From positions 1 through 22,142 of the forward strand of contig JBBSUX010000017.1 of assembly GCA_038234045.1 (NCBI GenBank): a stretch of DNA of 22,142 bases, in the 5' to 3' direction. The DNA comes from JBBSUX01 sp038234045 (GTDB lineage Bacteria > Pseudomonadota > Gammaproteobacteria > Burkholderiales > Burkholderiaceae_C). The notes beneath the pieces were generated by a model. The model had not been told where the DNA came from. It worked only from the letters and a program-made list of their open reading frames with translations, and ran no database searches. Positions 5,960 to 14,057 of this stretch are shown one piece after another. Within the stretch, counting starts at the first letter, position 1, and each line of letters opens with the position of its first letter. A program made the position numbers and the translations under genes.

Positions 5960-8641
5960 ATGAAACGAACACAACGGATTGCTGCTCGGTCATGCGAAAA
6001 AGAAACTTCCGCTAACACTGACGCGCTTGAATCCATGCGGCTTCGCGCTGTAGTTGCTGCGGCGTTTCTTGCAGTTGGTGCGCTCAGCGCGGGGTCGGCC
6101 AACGCGCTGGCGCTGGGCCGAATGGTGGTGCTGTCACACCTCGGCGAGCCCTTGCGCGCCGAGATCGAGATCTCCGAGATGACACCGGCGGAAGCGAGCT
6201 CACTCTCCGTTACTACCGCCGACCCTGCGCAATTCAAGGCTGCCGGACTCGAATTTAATCCTGCCTTGGGCAATTTGCGGATTGTTCAGGCGCGTGGACG
6301 CGATGGCAGCCCCGTATTGCGGGTGACGGGCAGCAGGCCGGTCAACGATCCATTCCTCGAAGTTCTGCTGGATGCGAACTGGGCCAGCGGCCGAGTGTCG
6401 CGCAACTACACCCTGTTGCTGGATCCGCCAGGAAGCGGCGCTGCCAAAAATACGGCACAGGCGCAAGTAGCTCCGGAGATTGCACCGCCACCACGCCCCC
6501 AGGCGCGCGTTGAGCCTCCGCCAGCCGTCGCTCGGCCCGCGCCGCGCGAAAGGATCGCAGCCGCTCCGGCCCGACCGGTCGCCCGGCCTCCGGCTGCAGA
6601 ACCCGTCACCAAAGTTACGGTACGACCGGGCGACACCGCTGGCCGGATTGCTGCCGCTCAAAAGCCCGCGAGCGTTTCGCTCGACCAGATGCTGGTGGCC
6701 TTGCTCCAGGCGAACCCCGAGGCTTTCATTTCCGGCAATGTGAATCGCATCCGCGCAGGAGCCGTACTCGACATTCCCGATGGCACGCAGGCCGCAGCTG
6801 TCGCGGCACCTGAAGCCCGGCGGATGGTTGTGGCGCAAAGCCGGGATTTCAACGAATTCCGTCGCAAGCTTGCATCTCGCGCTCCGGCTGTCGAAACCTC
6901 GACTCCACAGCGACAGGCTGCAGGCAGCGTGCAGACGGAGGTTCAAGACCGCCGCGCTGCAGCGAGCACACCCGATCGCCTCACGCTGTCCAAAGGCAAG
7001 GTGTCTGGCCAGCAGGCTGACAAGATTGCAGAGGCCAGCCAAGCGCGTGACAACGCAGCCCGGGCCGCAGAGCTCTCCCGTAATGTCGATGAGCTGAACC
7101 GGCTGGGCGCTTCCGTTGCAAGTTCGGCCGGAAGCACAACGGCTGCTGGCGCGACGCCTCCTGCGGCGCCTGCCTCGGCGCAAAGCGCTTCAGCATCCGC
7201 TTTCCCTGCGGCTGCGGGTACGGCTCCGACTGAAGGTAATACGCCTGCGGTGACAACGCCTTCGCCTGCTACCCCGGGCGCTGCTGCAACAGCGATACCT
7301 GCGACCGCAACGCCTGCCACCCCCGCTGCGGCAAGCGTCACGGCACCTGCGGCAGTCACAACACCCGCGGCCGCGCCAGTCGTGCCAGCCGAGCCGGGAT
7401 TCCTCTCGGGCCTGCTCGATGACATGCGACTGGTCATCGGCATTGCACTGTTGATCTTGCTGATCGTCGCCTGGCTCATCTATCGCGCATTCCAGCGCCA
7501 GCGGGCAGCGCAGTCGGAAACACGCTTTCTCGACAGCCATCTCCCGCAGGACTCGTTCTTCGGCGCCAGTGGCGGTCAGCAAGTGAATACGACCGATGCC
7601 GGCGCTGCCAGCAGCTTGGCGACCACCTATTCACCCAGCCAGCTCGATGCCGGTGGCGACGTAGACCCGCTGGCTGAAGCGGATGTGTATCTGGCTTATG
7701 GACGCGACCAGCAGGCCGAAGAAATCCTCAAGGAGTCGTTGAAGACACAACCCGGTCGCATCGCTACCCACGTGAAGTTGGCAGAAATTTATGCCAAACG
7801 TCAGGATGCGGCCGCCTTCAACGCTACCGCTGCTCAAGCTCACCGACTGACCTCCGGCACCGGCGACGACTGGCAGCGAGTCCGCAGGCTCGGCCTTGAG
7901 GTTGATCCTGACAATGCGCTCTACCGCGAATCCTCCGGCAGCGTTCTCGCATCGACTGCGGTAGCGGCTGCTGCAGGAGCAGCCGCCGCAATGGCCTCCT
8001 CCGGTTCCGCGGCCACGCCTGCTCACCGCATCGAGCAGAATTCGGCCGAGGGACTCGACCTGGATCTTGACGACAAGCCACTTGCGGCGTCCGTTTCCGG
8101 AGGGGCCGGCGGCGACCTGCGGGCGCAGCAGCCGGTATCCGCAGACGCGCTCGAGTTCTCCCATACCGATTCCCCGTTCGAGCCAGCTGCAGAGCCGCCG
8201 GACAGCAAGTTGCCCGGGCTTGATCCGGCGGATGACGATTTTGGCCTCGAGTTCACCCTTGATACACCTGAAGATGAAGCGCTGATGTCGACGCCTGCCT
8301 CGGCACTAGCTGCCGAGGCGCTGCCCGCGTTCGATTTTGGAGATCTGTCGCTCGATCTCGATCCGCCGATCAAAACCGCAACAGCGCCAACAGCGCCAAC
8401 AGCGCCAACAGCGCCAACGGACCTTGGAGCCGACGGCGACACGCACGATCAGGATCTCTCCCGTGGTGAACTCGCTGAGGTGTCCGGCGAGGATGCGGTC
8501 GCCACCAAGCTGGCGCTTGCCGAGGAGTTCGGTGCGATCGGGGATACGGACGGCGCCCGCCACCTGATCGAGGAAGTGATTGCCGAATCCTCCGGTAGCG
8601 TGCGAGCTCGGGCCGAACGCATGCTGCGTGATCTGGACTGA
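5960..8641 (+). CDS. fimV: FimV/HubP-family polar landmark protein
   Basis: FimV/HubP proteins are inner-membrane hubs that gather pilus, flagellar and signalling machinery at the cell pole. Residues about 26-49 look like a signal peptide ending SAGSANA. ALGRMVVLSHLGEPLRAEIEI then begins the conserved periplasmic FimV domain (about 50-140). A Pro/Ala linker follows, then a LysM peptidoglycan-binding domain near 217-274 (VTVRPGDTAGRIA), a charged coiled-coil-like part near 345-385, and a low-complexity Ala/Pro/Thr stretch. One membrane segment is near 489-508. The cytoplasmic part has a TPR-like section (about 568-655), a long acidic region, and the typical C-terminal motif ATKLALAEEFGAIGD...GARHLIEEV. 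The start is uncertain: ATG 6035 would place the signal peptide at the very N-terminus, but neither site has a strong ribosome-binding site. Confidence 0.93.
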   Translation: MKRTQRIAARSCEKETSANTDALESMRLRAVVAAAFLAVGALSAGSANALALGRMVVLSHLGEPLRAEIEISEMTPAEASSLSVTTADPAQFKAAGLEFNPALGNLRIVQARGRDGSPVLRVTGSRPVNDPFLEVLLDANWASGRVSRNYTLLLDPPGSGAAKNTAQAQVAPEIAPPPRPQARVEPPPAVARPAPRERIAAAPARPVARPPAAEPVTKVTVRPGDTAGRIAAAQKPASVSLDQMLVALLQANPEAFISGNVNRIRAGAVLDIPDGTQAAAVAAPEARRMVVAQSRDFNEFRRKLASRAPAVETSTPQRQAAGSVQTEVQDRRAAASTPDRLTLSKGKVSGQQADKIAEASQARDNAARAAELSRNVDELNRLGASVASSAGSTTAAGATPPAAPASAQSASASAFPAAAGTAPTEGNTPAVTTPSPATPGAAATAIPATATPATPAAASVTAPAAVTTPAAAPVVPAEPGFLSGLLDDMRLVIGIALLILLIVAWLIYRAFQRQRAAQSETRFLDSHLPQDSFFGASGGQQVNTTDAGAASSLATTYSPSQLDAGGDVDPLAEADVYLAYGRDQQAEEILKESLKTQPGRIATHVKLAEIYAKRQDAAAFNATAAQAHRLTSGTGDDWQRVRRLGLEVDPDNALYRESSGSVLASTAVAAAAGAAAAMASSGSAATPAHRIEQNSAEGLDLDLDDKPLAASVSGGAGGDLRAQQPVSADALEFSHTDSPFEPAAEPPDSKLPGLDPADDDFGLEFTLDTPEDEALMSTPASALAAEALPAFDFGDLSLDLDPPIKTATAPTAPTAPTAPTDLGADGDTHDQDLSRGELAEVSGEDAVATKLALAEEFGAIGDTDGARHLIEEVIAESSGSVRARAERMLRDLD
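8381..8418 (+). repeat. 9-bp tandem repeat inside fimV
   Basis: The unit ACAGCGCCA occurs four times without mismatch (8381-8416) plus two further matching bases. It encodes repeated Thr-Ala-Pro in the acidic cytoplasmic linker of FimV. As the unit is a multiple of three, gain or loss of copies would change linker length without a frameshift. Confidence 0.9.
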
Positions 8642-9560
8642 CGAGATCCAGTCCGAGATTTCTGGCGCGGCCCCCCCATCGGGCCCGGAGGACGGCCAAC
8701 GCCGCCGCGTAGCGCTCGGAGTTTCCTACTCGGGCACAGGCTACGAAGGTTGGCAGAGCCAGGCTTCCGGCAAGACGGTGCAGGATCACCTGGAAGCGGC
8801 ACTTCATCGCTTTGCCACGGTACCGGTCTCCACCATATGCGCCGGCCGCACGGATGCGGGTGTGCATGGTCTGATGCAGGTGGTGCACTTCGACACACAG
8901 CTGCACCGGCCGTCTACTTCCTGGGTGCGAGGCACCAACACCTTCCTGCCGCGCGATATTGCCGTGCAATGGGCGCGCGAAGTACCAAACGATTTTCATG
9001 CGCGCGGAAGCGCCACAGGCCGACGCTATGCATTCATCGTGCTGGAGTCTGCGGTGCGTCCGAGCGTTGAAGCCGGACGTGTGGGCTGGGTCTGGCGGCC
9101 GCTGGATGGCATTGCCATGCAGCGCGCCGCACGCCATCTGCTCGGCGAGCATGATTTCACCTCGTTCAGGGCTTCGGCCTGCCAAGCCAAAACGCCAGTC
9201 AAGACACTTCGCCGCATCGATATCCAGCGCAAGCCCGCAAGCATCGGTTCGGTGCTAGAGGCGGAAAGCGTCGACATTCCTGCAGGCCATGCGGGCGATG
9301 CGCGCGAAACGGCCTACTGGCGATTCGAGTTCGAGGCCAATGCGTTTCTCCATCACATGATCCGCAACATCATGGGATGCCTGCTGCAGGTCGGCCAGAG
9401 TCTTCAAGATCCGGACTGGATCGCTGAGGTCCTCGAAGCCCGCTCCCGCAAGGTCGCAGCGCCCACCTTCGGCGCCGATGGCCTGTATTTTCTCGGGCCA
9501 CTCTACGATGCGCATTGGGGCCTGCCGTCACGCACCGCTGCGTATGATTGGTTGCCATGA
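8628..9560 (+). CDS. truA: tRNA pseudouridine(38-40) synthase TruA
   Basis: TruA converts uridines 38-40 in the anticodon stem-loop of several tRNAs to pseudouridine. The catalytic aspartate is visible in CAGRTDAGVHG (Asp76 counted from GTG 8628). ALGVSYSGTGYEGWQSQ marks the N-terminal core, and ANAFLHHMIRNIMGCLL and LYFLGPLY the C-terminal core. No in-frame ATG precedes the core. GTG 8628, which overlaps the end of fimV by 14 bases, gives 310 residues and is chosen here; TTG 8580 is a less likely alternative. The overlap implies translational coupling with fimV. The stop overlaps the trpF start as ATGA. Confidence 0.92.
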   Translation: MIWTDEIQSEISGAAPPSGPEDGQRRRVALGVSYSGTGYEGWQSQASGKTVQDHLEAALHRFATVPVSTICAGRTDAGVHGLMQVVHFDTQLHRPSTSWVRGTNTFLPRDIAVQWAREVPNDFHARGSATGRRYAFIVLESAVRPSVEAGRVGWVWRPLDGIAMQRAARHLLGEHDFTSFRASACQAKTPVKTLRRIDIQRKPASIGSVLEAESVDIPAGHAGDARETAYWRFEFEANAFLHHMIRNIMGCLLQVGQSLQDPDWIAEVLEARSRKVAAPTFGADGLYFLGPLYDAHWGLPSRTAAYDWLP

Positions 9561-10273
9561 GTTCCGCCGCACCCGTAGTTGTTGATCCTGCTCATCCGCC
9601 GCGCACCCGTATCAAGATCTGCGGTCTGACCCGCGAGCAGGATGTGGATGCGGCCGTCCAGGCAGGCGCAGACGCAGTCGGCTTCGTCATGTACGCACCG
9701 AGCCCGCGTTACGTCACTGTCCCGCGCGCGGCAGAGCTTTCAAAGCGCTTGCCGCCCTTCGTGACACCGGTTCTGCTTTTCGTCAATGAATCCGCTTCTG
9801 AAGTAATAGCTGCATGCGCTTTTATTAAAAGCGCTATCGTGCAATTTCATGGTGAAGAATCTGATGAAGAGTGCTGGCTTGCAAGCGATTGCGGGCGGAC
9901 CTCGTTTCTGCGGGCAGCACGAATTCCCCTCGATCCCCGCGCGGCCAGGTTCGACCTCGTAAAATACGCGTCCATGCATCCCCGCGCCAGCGGCCTGCTC
10001 CTCGATGCTCATGTCGAGGGTTACGGCGGCGGCGGAAAGACATTCGATTGGTCACTTCTTCCTCCAAGCGTCGACGCTCACCTCGTCTTGAGTGGTGGAC
10101 TCACGCCTGCAAACGTGGGCGAAGGAATTCGCGTGCTGCGGCCGCGGGGCAAGTCCCTTGCGGTTGACGTGAGTTCCGGCGTCGAAGGCGCCCGCAAGGG
10201 CGTGAAGGACGCCGAGAAGATCCGGCAGTTCGTCGCCGCTGTCCGAGCAGCCGACGCATTGCCTCCCCTCTAG
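9557..10273 (+). CDS. trpF: Phosphoribosylanthranilate isomerase TrpF
   Basis: TrpF isomerises N-(5'-phosphoribosyl)anthranilate to CdRP, the third dedicated step of tryptophan synthesis. The TIM-barrel motifs are present: TRIKICGLTRE with the catalytic Cys22, AVGFVMYAPSPRYV, VLLFVNES, QFHGEE, LLLDAHVEGYGGGGKTFDW with the catalytic Asp, LSGGLTPANV, and AVDVSSGVEGARKGVKD. The protein is 238 residues, slightly long because of about 16 extra residues at the N-terminus. ATG 9557 overlaps the truA stop as ATGA, which decides the start. Codons at about 9797-9870 are AT-rich and unusual for the region (ATA, GTA, TTT, ATT, AAA), and this stretch contains the palindromic sequence described separately. 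Confidence 0.97.
   Translation: MSSAAPVVVDPAHPPRTRIKICGLTREQDVDAAVQAGADAVGFVMYAPSPRYVTVPRAAELSKRLPPFVTPVLLFVNESASEVIAACAFIKSAIVQFHGEESDEECWLASDCGRTSFLRAARIPLDPRAARFDLVKYASMHPRASGLLLDAHVEGYGGGGKTFDWSLLPPSVDAHLVLSGGLTPANVGEGIRVLRPRGKSLAVDVSSGVEGARKGVKDAEKIRQFVAAVRAADALPPL
9806..9849 (+). repeat. Palindromic repeat-like sequence inside the trpF frame
   Basis: GCGCTTTT (9816-9823) and AAAAGCGC (9827-9834) form a perfect 8-bp inverted repeat with a 3-base loop. It is flanked by ATAGCT on the left and ATTTCA on the right. Aligned without gaps to 3394-3437 in the leuD-leuB gap, 29 of 44 positions match, with the same order of flank, stem, loop, stem and flank. It is read in frame as Ile-Ala-Ala-Cys-Ala-Phe-Ile-Lys-Ser-Ala. 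Part of the right flank encodes the conserved Gln-Phe-His of TrpF, so some of the match may be coincidental. Confidence 0.45.
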
Positions 10274-10286
10274 CGGCCGGGATTTT

Positions 10287-10303
10287 GCGCTTTTTTTGAG
10301 CGC
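10287..10303 (+). other. Small stem-loop between trpF and trpB
   Basis: GCGCT (10287-10291) pairs with AGCGC (10299-10303) around a loop made almost wholly of T. The stem is short and the T run lies in the loop, not after it. It may slightly uncouple trpF from trpB, but no leader peptide or trp attenuator is visible in this 69-base gap. Confidence 0.25.
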
Positions 10304-10342
10304 CAATCTCACCGGCTTCGACCAATCGAGTGAGACATCATC

Positions 10343-11662
10343 ATGACCTTTGCCTATCAGCAGCCGGATGCATCCGGCCATTTCGGTCCGTATGGCGGCA
10401 GCTTCGCCAGCGAGACACTCACCCATGCCATCGACGAGTTGCGCGAAGCCTATGCGCGCTACCAGCACGACCCTGAATTCGTCGCCGAATTCCGCTACGA
10501 GTTAGCCCATTTCGTCGGGCGACCCTCGCCGGTTTACCACGCAGCACGTACCAGCCGTGAGCTCGGCGGCGCGCAGATCTATCTCAAACGCGAGGATCTG
10601 AATCACACCGGCGCGCACAAGATCAACAACACCATCGGGCAGGCGATGCTTGCGCGGCGCATGGGCAAGCCGCGCATCATTGCGGAGACCGGCGCGGGCC
10701 AACACGGCGTGGCAACAGCCACAATCTGCGCGCGATATGGCCTCGAATGCGTGGTTTACATGGGCAGCGAGGACGTCAAGCGGCAAAGCCCCAATGTCTA
10801 CCGCATGAAGCTGCTGGGCGCCACGGTGGTGCCAGTGGAATCCGGCAGCAAAACCTTGAAGGACGCGCTCAATGAGGCGATGCGTGACTGGGTCACGAAT
10901 GTAGAGAACACCTTCTACATCATCGGCACCGTAGCGGGCCCGCATCCCTATCCGGCGATGGTGCGCGATTTTCAGAGCGTGATCGGGACGGAGTGCATCC
11001 AGCAGATGCCGCTTTTCCTTAACGGTGGCCAGCCGGATGCTGTGGTGGCCTGCGTTGGCGGCGGCAGTAATGCGATGGGTATCTTCCATCCCTACATTCC
11101 CTACGAGAAAACTCGTCTGATCGGTGTCGAGGCAGCTGGCGAAGGCCTGGATAGCGGAAAGCACTCCGCTTCCATCCTGCGCGGCAGTCCGGGCGTGCTG
11201 CATGGCAACCGCACCTACCTGCTGCAAAACGATGACGGCCAGGTGACCGAAACGCACAGCATCAGCGCGGGCCTCGACTATCCGGGCGTCGGTCCGGAGC
11301 ATGCGTACCTCGCCGACATCGGCCGTGCCGAATACGTCGGCATTACCGATGACGAAGCACTGCGCGCCTTTCACCATCTGTGCCGCACCGAGGGCATCAT
11401 TCCAGCGCTGGAATCGGCGCATGCCTTGGCGCATGCGATGAAGATGGCGCCGACCATGCAAAAAGACCAATCGATTCTCGTGAATCTTTCAGGTCGTGGC
11501 GACAAGGATATTGGCACGGTGGCTGATCTTTCTGGTGCGGATTTCTACGACCGCCCTTCAATGCGTGGACATGTCGTAAAGGGCGCATCCCAAGCGAAGC
11601 CGCCCGCAGATGCCGTGAAGCATGAGGTCTCCAGCGCCAAGGGCGTGGGGACACAAGCATGA
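10343..11662 (+). CDS. trpB: Tryptophan synthase beta subunit TrpB
   Basis: TrpB uses pyridoxal phosphate to join indole and serine into tryptophan, working as the alpha2-beta2 complex with TrpA. The PLP lysine is Lys93 in HTGAHKINNTIGQ. The phosphate-binding loop GGGSNAMG, the region ETGAGQHGVATAT and the C-terminal NLSGRGDKD are all visible. The protein is 439 residues, about 30-40 longer than many homologues because of a low-complexity C-terminal tail after DFYDRPSM. The ATG at 10343 has a GTGAG-type site about 10 bases upstream. The stop overlaps the trpA start as ATGA, which indicates coupled translation of the two subunits. Confidence 0.98.
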   Translation: MTFAYQQPDASGHFGPYGGSFASETLTHAIDELREAYARYQHDPEFVAEFRYELAHFVGRPSPVYHAARTSRELGGAQIYLKREDLNHTGAHKINNTIGQAMLARRMGKPRIIAETGAGQHGVATATICARYGLECVVYMGSEDVKRQSPNVYRMKLLGATVVPVESGSKTLKDALNEAMRDWVTNVENTFYIIGTVAGPHPYPAMVRDFQSVIGTECIQQMPLFLNGGQPDAVVACVGGGSNAMGIFHPYIPYEKTRLIGVEAAGEGLDSGKHSASILRGSPGVLHGNRTYLLQNDDGQVTETHSISAGLDYPGVGPEHAYLADIGRAEYVGITDDEALRAFHHLCRTEGIIPALESAHALAHAMKMAPTMQKDQSILVNLSGRGDKDIGTVADLSGADFYDRPSMRGHVVKGASQAKPPADAVKHEVSSAKGVGTQA

Positions 11663-12468
11663 GCCGCATCGCTGCCACCTTCGAATCGCTCCGGAAAGAT
11701 GAGCGAAAGGCGCTTATCCCGTATGTCACCGCAGGCTTTCCTTATACTGACATCACGCCTGAGCTGATGCATGCGATGGCGGCAGCAGGCGCCAATGTGA
11801 TCGAGCTCGGCATTCCGTTTTCGGATCCGATGGCCGACGGCCCGGTGATCCAGCTGGCGGGTGAGAAAGCCCTGGCGCTCGGCGTCGGACTACGCCAAGT
11901 GCTCGAGATGGTGCGCGTATTTCGTGAGCGTGATGACGTGACACCTGTAGTTCTGATGGGCTACGCGAATCCGCTCGAACGTTACGACGGTCGCACAGGG
12001 GCAGGCGCCTTTGTGCGCGACGCAGCGGCAGCCGGTGTGGATGGTGTGCTGGTAGTCGATTACCCGCCTGAAGAGTGCGAAGGTTTTGCTGCGCAGCTGA
12101 AGCAGGCAGGAATGGACCTGATCTTCCTGCTGGCACCGACCAGTACCCCACAGCGCATGCAGCAGGTAGCTAGGCTCGCAAGCGGCTATGTGTATTACGT
12201 TTCGCTCAAGGGCGTGACCGGGGCAGGCAATCTCGATACGGCTGCGGTCGAGGCCATGCTGCCGCGGATTCGTGAGCATGTGAGCATCCCGGTGGGCGTC
12301 GGCTTCGGCATCCGCGACGCGGAGACCGCCCGCGCCATCGGCAAGGTCGCCGATGCGGTGGTGATCGGCAGTCGCCTTATCGAGGTGATCGGCGACGCCC
12401 CACGCAATGAGGTCGCCAGTCGGGCGGCGGACTTTATCGGCGGCATCCGCGAAGCACTCGACGCCTAG
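11659..12468 (+). CDS. trpA: Tryptophan synthase alpha subunit TrpA
   Basis: TrpA cleaves indole-3-glycerol phosphate to indole and glyceraldehyde 3-phosphate and passes indole through a tunnel to TrpB. The catalytic pair falls at the canonical numbers: Glu49 in VIELGIPFSDP and Asp60 in MADGPVIQ. YVTAGFP, LLAPTS, YYVSLKGVTG and VGFGIRD mark the remaining TIM-barrel elements. The length of 269 residues is normal. The start overlaps the end of trpB by four bases. accD begins 67 bases after the stop. Confidence 0.98.
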   Translation: MSRIAATFESLRKDERKALIPYVTAGFPYTDITPELMHAMAAAGANVIELGIPFSDPMADGPVIQLAGEKALALGVGLRQVLEMVRVFRERDDVTPVVLMGYANPLERYDGRTGAGAFVRDAAAAGVDGVLVVDYPPEECEGFAAQLKQAGMDLIFLLAPTSTPQRMQQVARLASGYVYYVSLKGVTGAGNLDTAAVEAMLPRIREHVSIPVGVGFGIRDAETARAIGKVADAVVIGSRLIEVIGDAPRNEVASRAADFIGGIREALDA

Positions 12469-12535
12469 AATCCGGCACAGAACAGCAGACCCGAAACACG
12501 GCAAGCCGCCGAGGGCATGCCCAGGAGACTTTCAT

Positions 12536-13408
12536 ATGAGCTGGCTCGAAAAACTGTTGCCGCCCAAAATTGCGCAAACCGATCCGACCGAACGTCGACA
12601 GGTGCCGGAAGGGCTCTGGATCAAATGCCCCAACTGCGATACGGTGCTCTACAAGAGCGATCTGGAGCACAACCAGAACGTGTGTCCGACCTGCGGACAT
12701 CACCACCGCATTGGAGCTCGGGCGCGGCTCGACGCGTTCTTGGATGCGGAAGGCCGCTACGAGATCGGCCAAGAGGTTTTACCGGTCGACCCACTGAAAT
12801 TCAAGGACAGCCGCAAATATCCGGAACGTCTGAAAGAAGCGCTGGAGAGCACCGGGGAAACGGATGCTCTCATCGTCATGGGTGGCTCTGTACAGAGCAT
12901 CAACCTGGTGGCGGCGTGCTTCGAATTCGAGTTCATGGGCGGCAGCATGGGCAGCGTAGTGGGTGAACGCTTCGTGCGCGGAGTCGAAACTGCGATCGAG
13001 CAGAAAGTGCCCTTCCTCTGCTTCACAGCGACCGGCGGAGCGCGTATGCAGGAAGGCTTGCTCTCGCTCATGCAAATGGCAAAGACCAATGCGGCCCTCA
13101 CGCGCCTTGCCAAAAAGCGGCTGCCTTACATCAGTGTGTTGACAGATCCGACCATGGGCGGCGTGTCTGCGGGATTCGCCTTCATGGGGGATCTTGTGAT
13201 TGCCGAGCCGAAAGCCCTGATCGGTTTTGCCGGCCCGAGGGTCATCGAGTCAACGGTGCGGGTGACATTGCCAGAGGGATTTCAGCGGTCGGAATTCCTA
13301 CAGCAAAAAGGAGCCATCGATCTCATCAGCGATCGCAGGCATCTGCGTGCCACCGTGGCAAGCGCCTTGGCAATGCTGCAACGGCAGCCAGCCGACGCGG
13401 TAGGCTAA
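12536..13408 (+). CDS. accD: Acetyl-CoA carboxylase carboxyltransferase beta subunit AccD
   Basis: AccD and AccA form the carboxyltransferase that makes malonyl-CoA for fatty-acid synthesis. The N-terminal zinc ribbon has four cysteines, Cys31, Cys34, Cys50 and Cys53 (CPNC and CPTCGHH). The crotonase-like core shows FEFMGGSMGSVVGERF, CFTATGGARMQEGLLSLMQM, DPTMGGVSAGFAFMGD and IGFAGPRVI. ATG 12536 is chosen over upstream frame extension because AGGAG lies at 12523-12527 and the protein then begins MSWLEKLLPPKI, a common AccD start. The protein is 290 residues. In many betaproteobacteria folC follows accD; here it is absent and a convergent yggT gene begins 17 bases later. Confidence 0.97.
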   Translation: MSWLEKLLPPKIAQTDPTERRQVPEGLWIKCPNCDTVLYKSDLEHNQNVCPTCGHHHRIGARARLDAFLDAEGRYEIGQEVLPVDPLKFKDSRKYPERLKEALESTGETDALIVMGGSVQSINLVAACFEFEFMGGSMGSVVGERFVRGVETAIEQKVPFLCFTATGGARMQEGLLSLMQMAKTNAALTRLAKKRLPYISVLTDPTMGGVSAGFAFMGDLVIAEPKALIGFAGPRVIESTVRVTLPEGFQRSEFLQQKGAIDLISDRRHLRATVASALAMLQRQPADAVG

Positions 13409-13425
13409 TTTCCGGGGATTGCGGT

Positions 13426-13983
13426 CTACAACAGTGAGCGCAATACCTCGCCTTGCAAGCCGCCCAGCAACATTCCCGCCACCTGCAGCAAAAGCAATAA
13501 CACCAGCGGCGAAAAGTCGAAACCGGCGATTGCGGGGAGGTGGCGACGGATGGGCAGGAGCATCGGCCCGACCATGCGTTCGACGATGGGCATCATCGGC
13601 GACATCGGCTGCAGCCAGGAAAGCACGGCATAAACGATCAGCAGCGCCGTCAAAAGTGTGATCACCAGTTGCGCCAGACCGAAGAGTGCGATCACCGGAA
13701 CAAAGGCCAATGAAGTGACGCCGCCCAACACGCTCCACAGGATTAAAAACTTCGCCAGTACCAGCAAGTAAGCCGCAAGCAGACTGGATGTGTCGAGGCG
13801 GCCCGAAGCCGGGATCAGCTTGCGCAGGGGCAGCACTATCCAGTCGGAAACCACGAACACCAGGCGTCCCACCTGATTGGCGAACGACATGCGTTGCAGT
13901 TGCATCAGGAGACGCAACAGGCAGGCCCCCGCTAGAATTGAGGTGGCGGTATCCAGGAGGAACGAGAGTATCTGATAGAGCAT
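13426..13983 (-). CDS. YggT-family integral membrane protein
   Basis: This 185-residue protein is strongly hydrophobic, with about four membrane segments arranged as two similar halves, the layout of YggT proteins. The first half has LLRLLMQLQRMSFANQVG and VVSDWIVLPLRKLIP; the second has VYAVLSWLQPMSPMMPIVERM and PMLLPIRRHLP, each with the Trp/Pro-rich re-entrant pattern. The family is linked to osmotic shock tolerance and envelope functions, but its molecular role is not settled. The gene converges with accD (17-base gap) and diverges from the LON-domain gene (74-base gap), so 13984-14057 should hold both promoters. Confidence 0.9.
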   Translation of the reverse strand: MLYQILSFLLDTATSILAGACLLRLLMQLQRMSFANQVGRLVFVVSDWIVLPLRKLIPASGRLDTSSLLAAYLLVLAKFLILWSVLGGVTSLAFVPVIALFGLAQLVITLLTALLIVYAVLSWLQPMSPMMPIVERMVGPMLLPIRRHLPAIAGFDFSPLVLLLLLQVAGMLLGGLQGEVLRSLL

Positions 13984-14057
13984 CGGTGCTTCCGGGGCGG
14001 CACGAGCGCGGCATCCCCACCCGTGGGATGATAGCTTTCCGCCCGCAGGCCTTGCCG

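Noticed and set aside
7100..7390. Ala/Pro/Thr-rich low-complexity DNA in fimV considered as a possible separate repeat or frameshift.
   Set aside because: The frame is continuous, and low-complexity linkers are normal in FimV proteins.
10274..10342. Possible trp attenuator or leader peptide before trpB.
   Set aside because: No small frame with tandem Trp codons and no stem followed by a T run is present.
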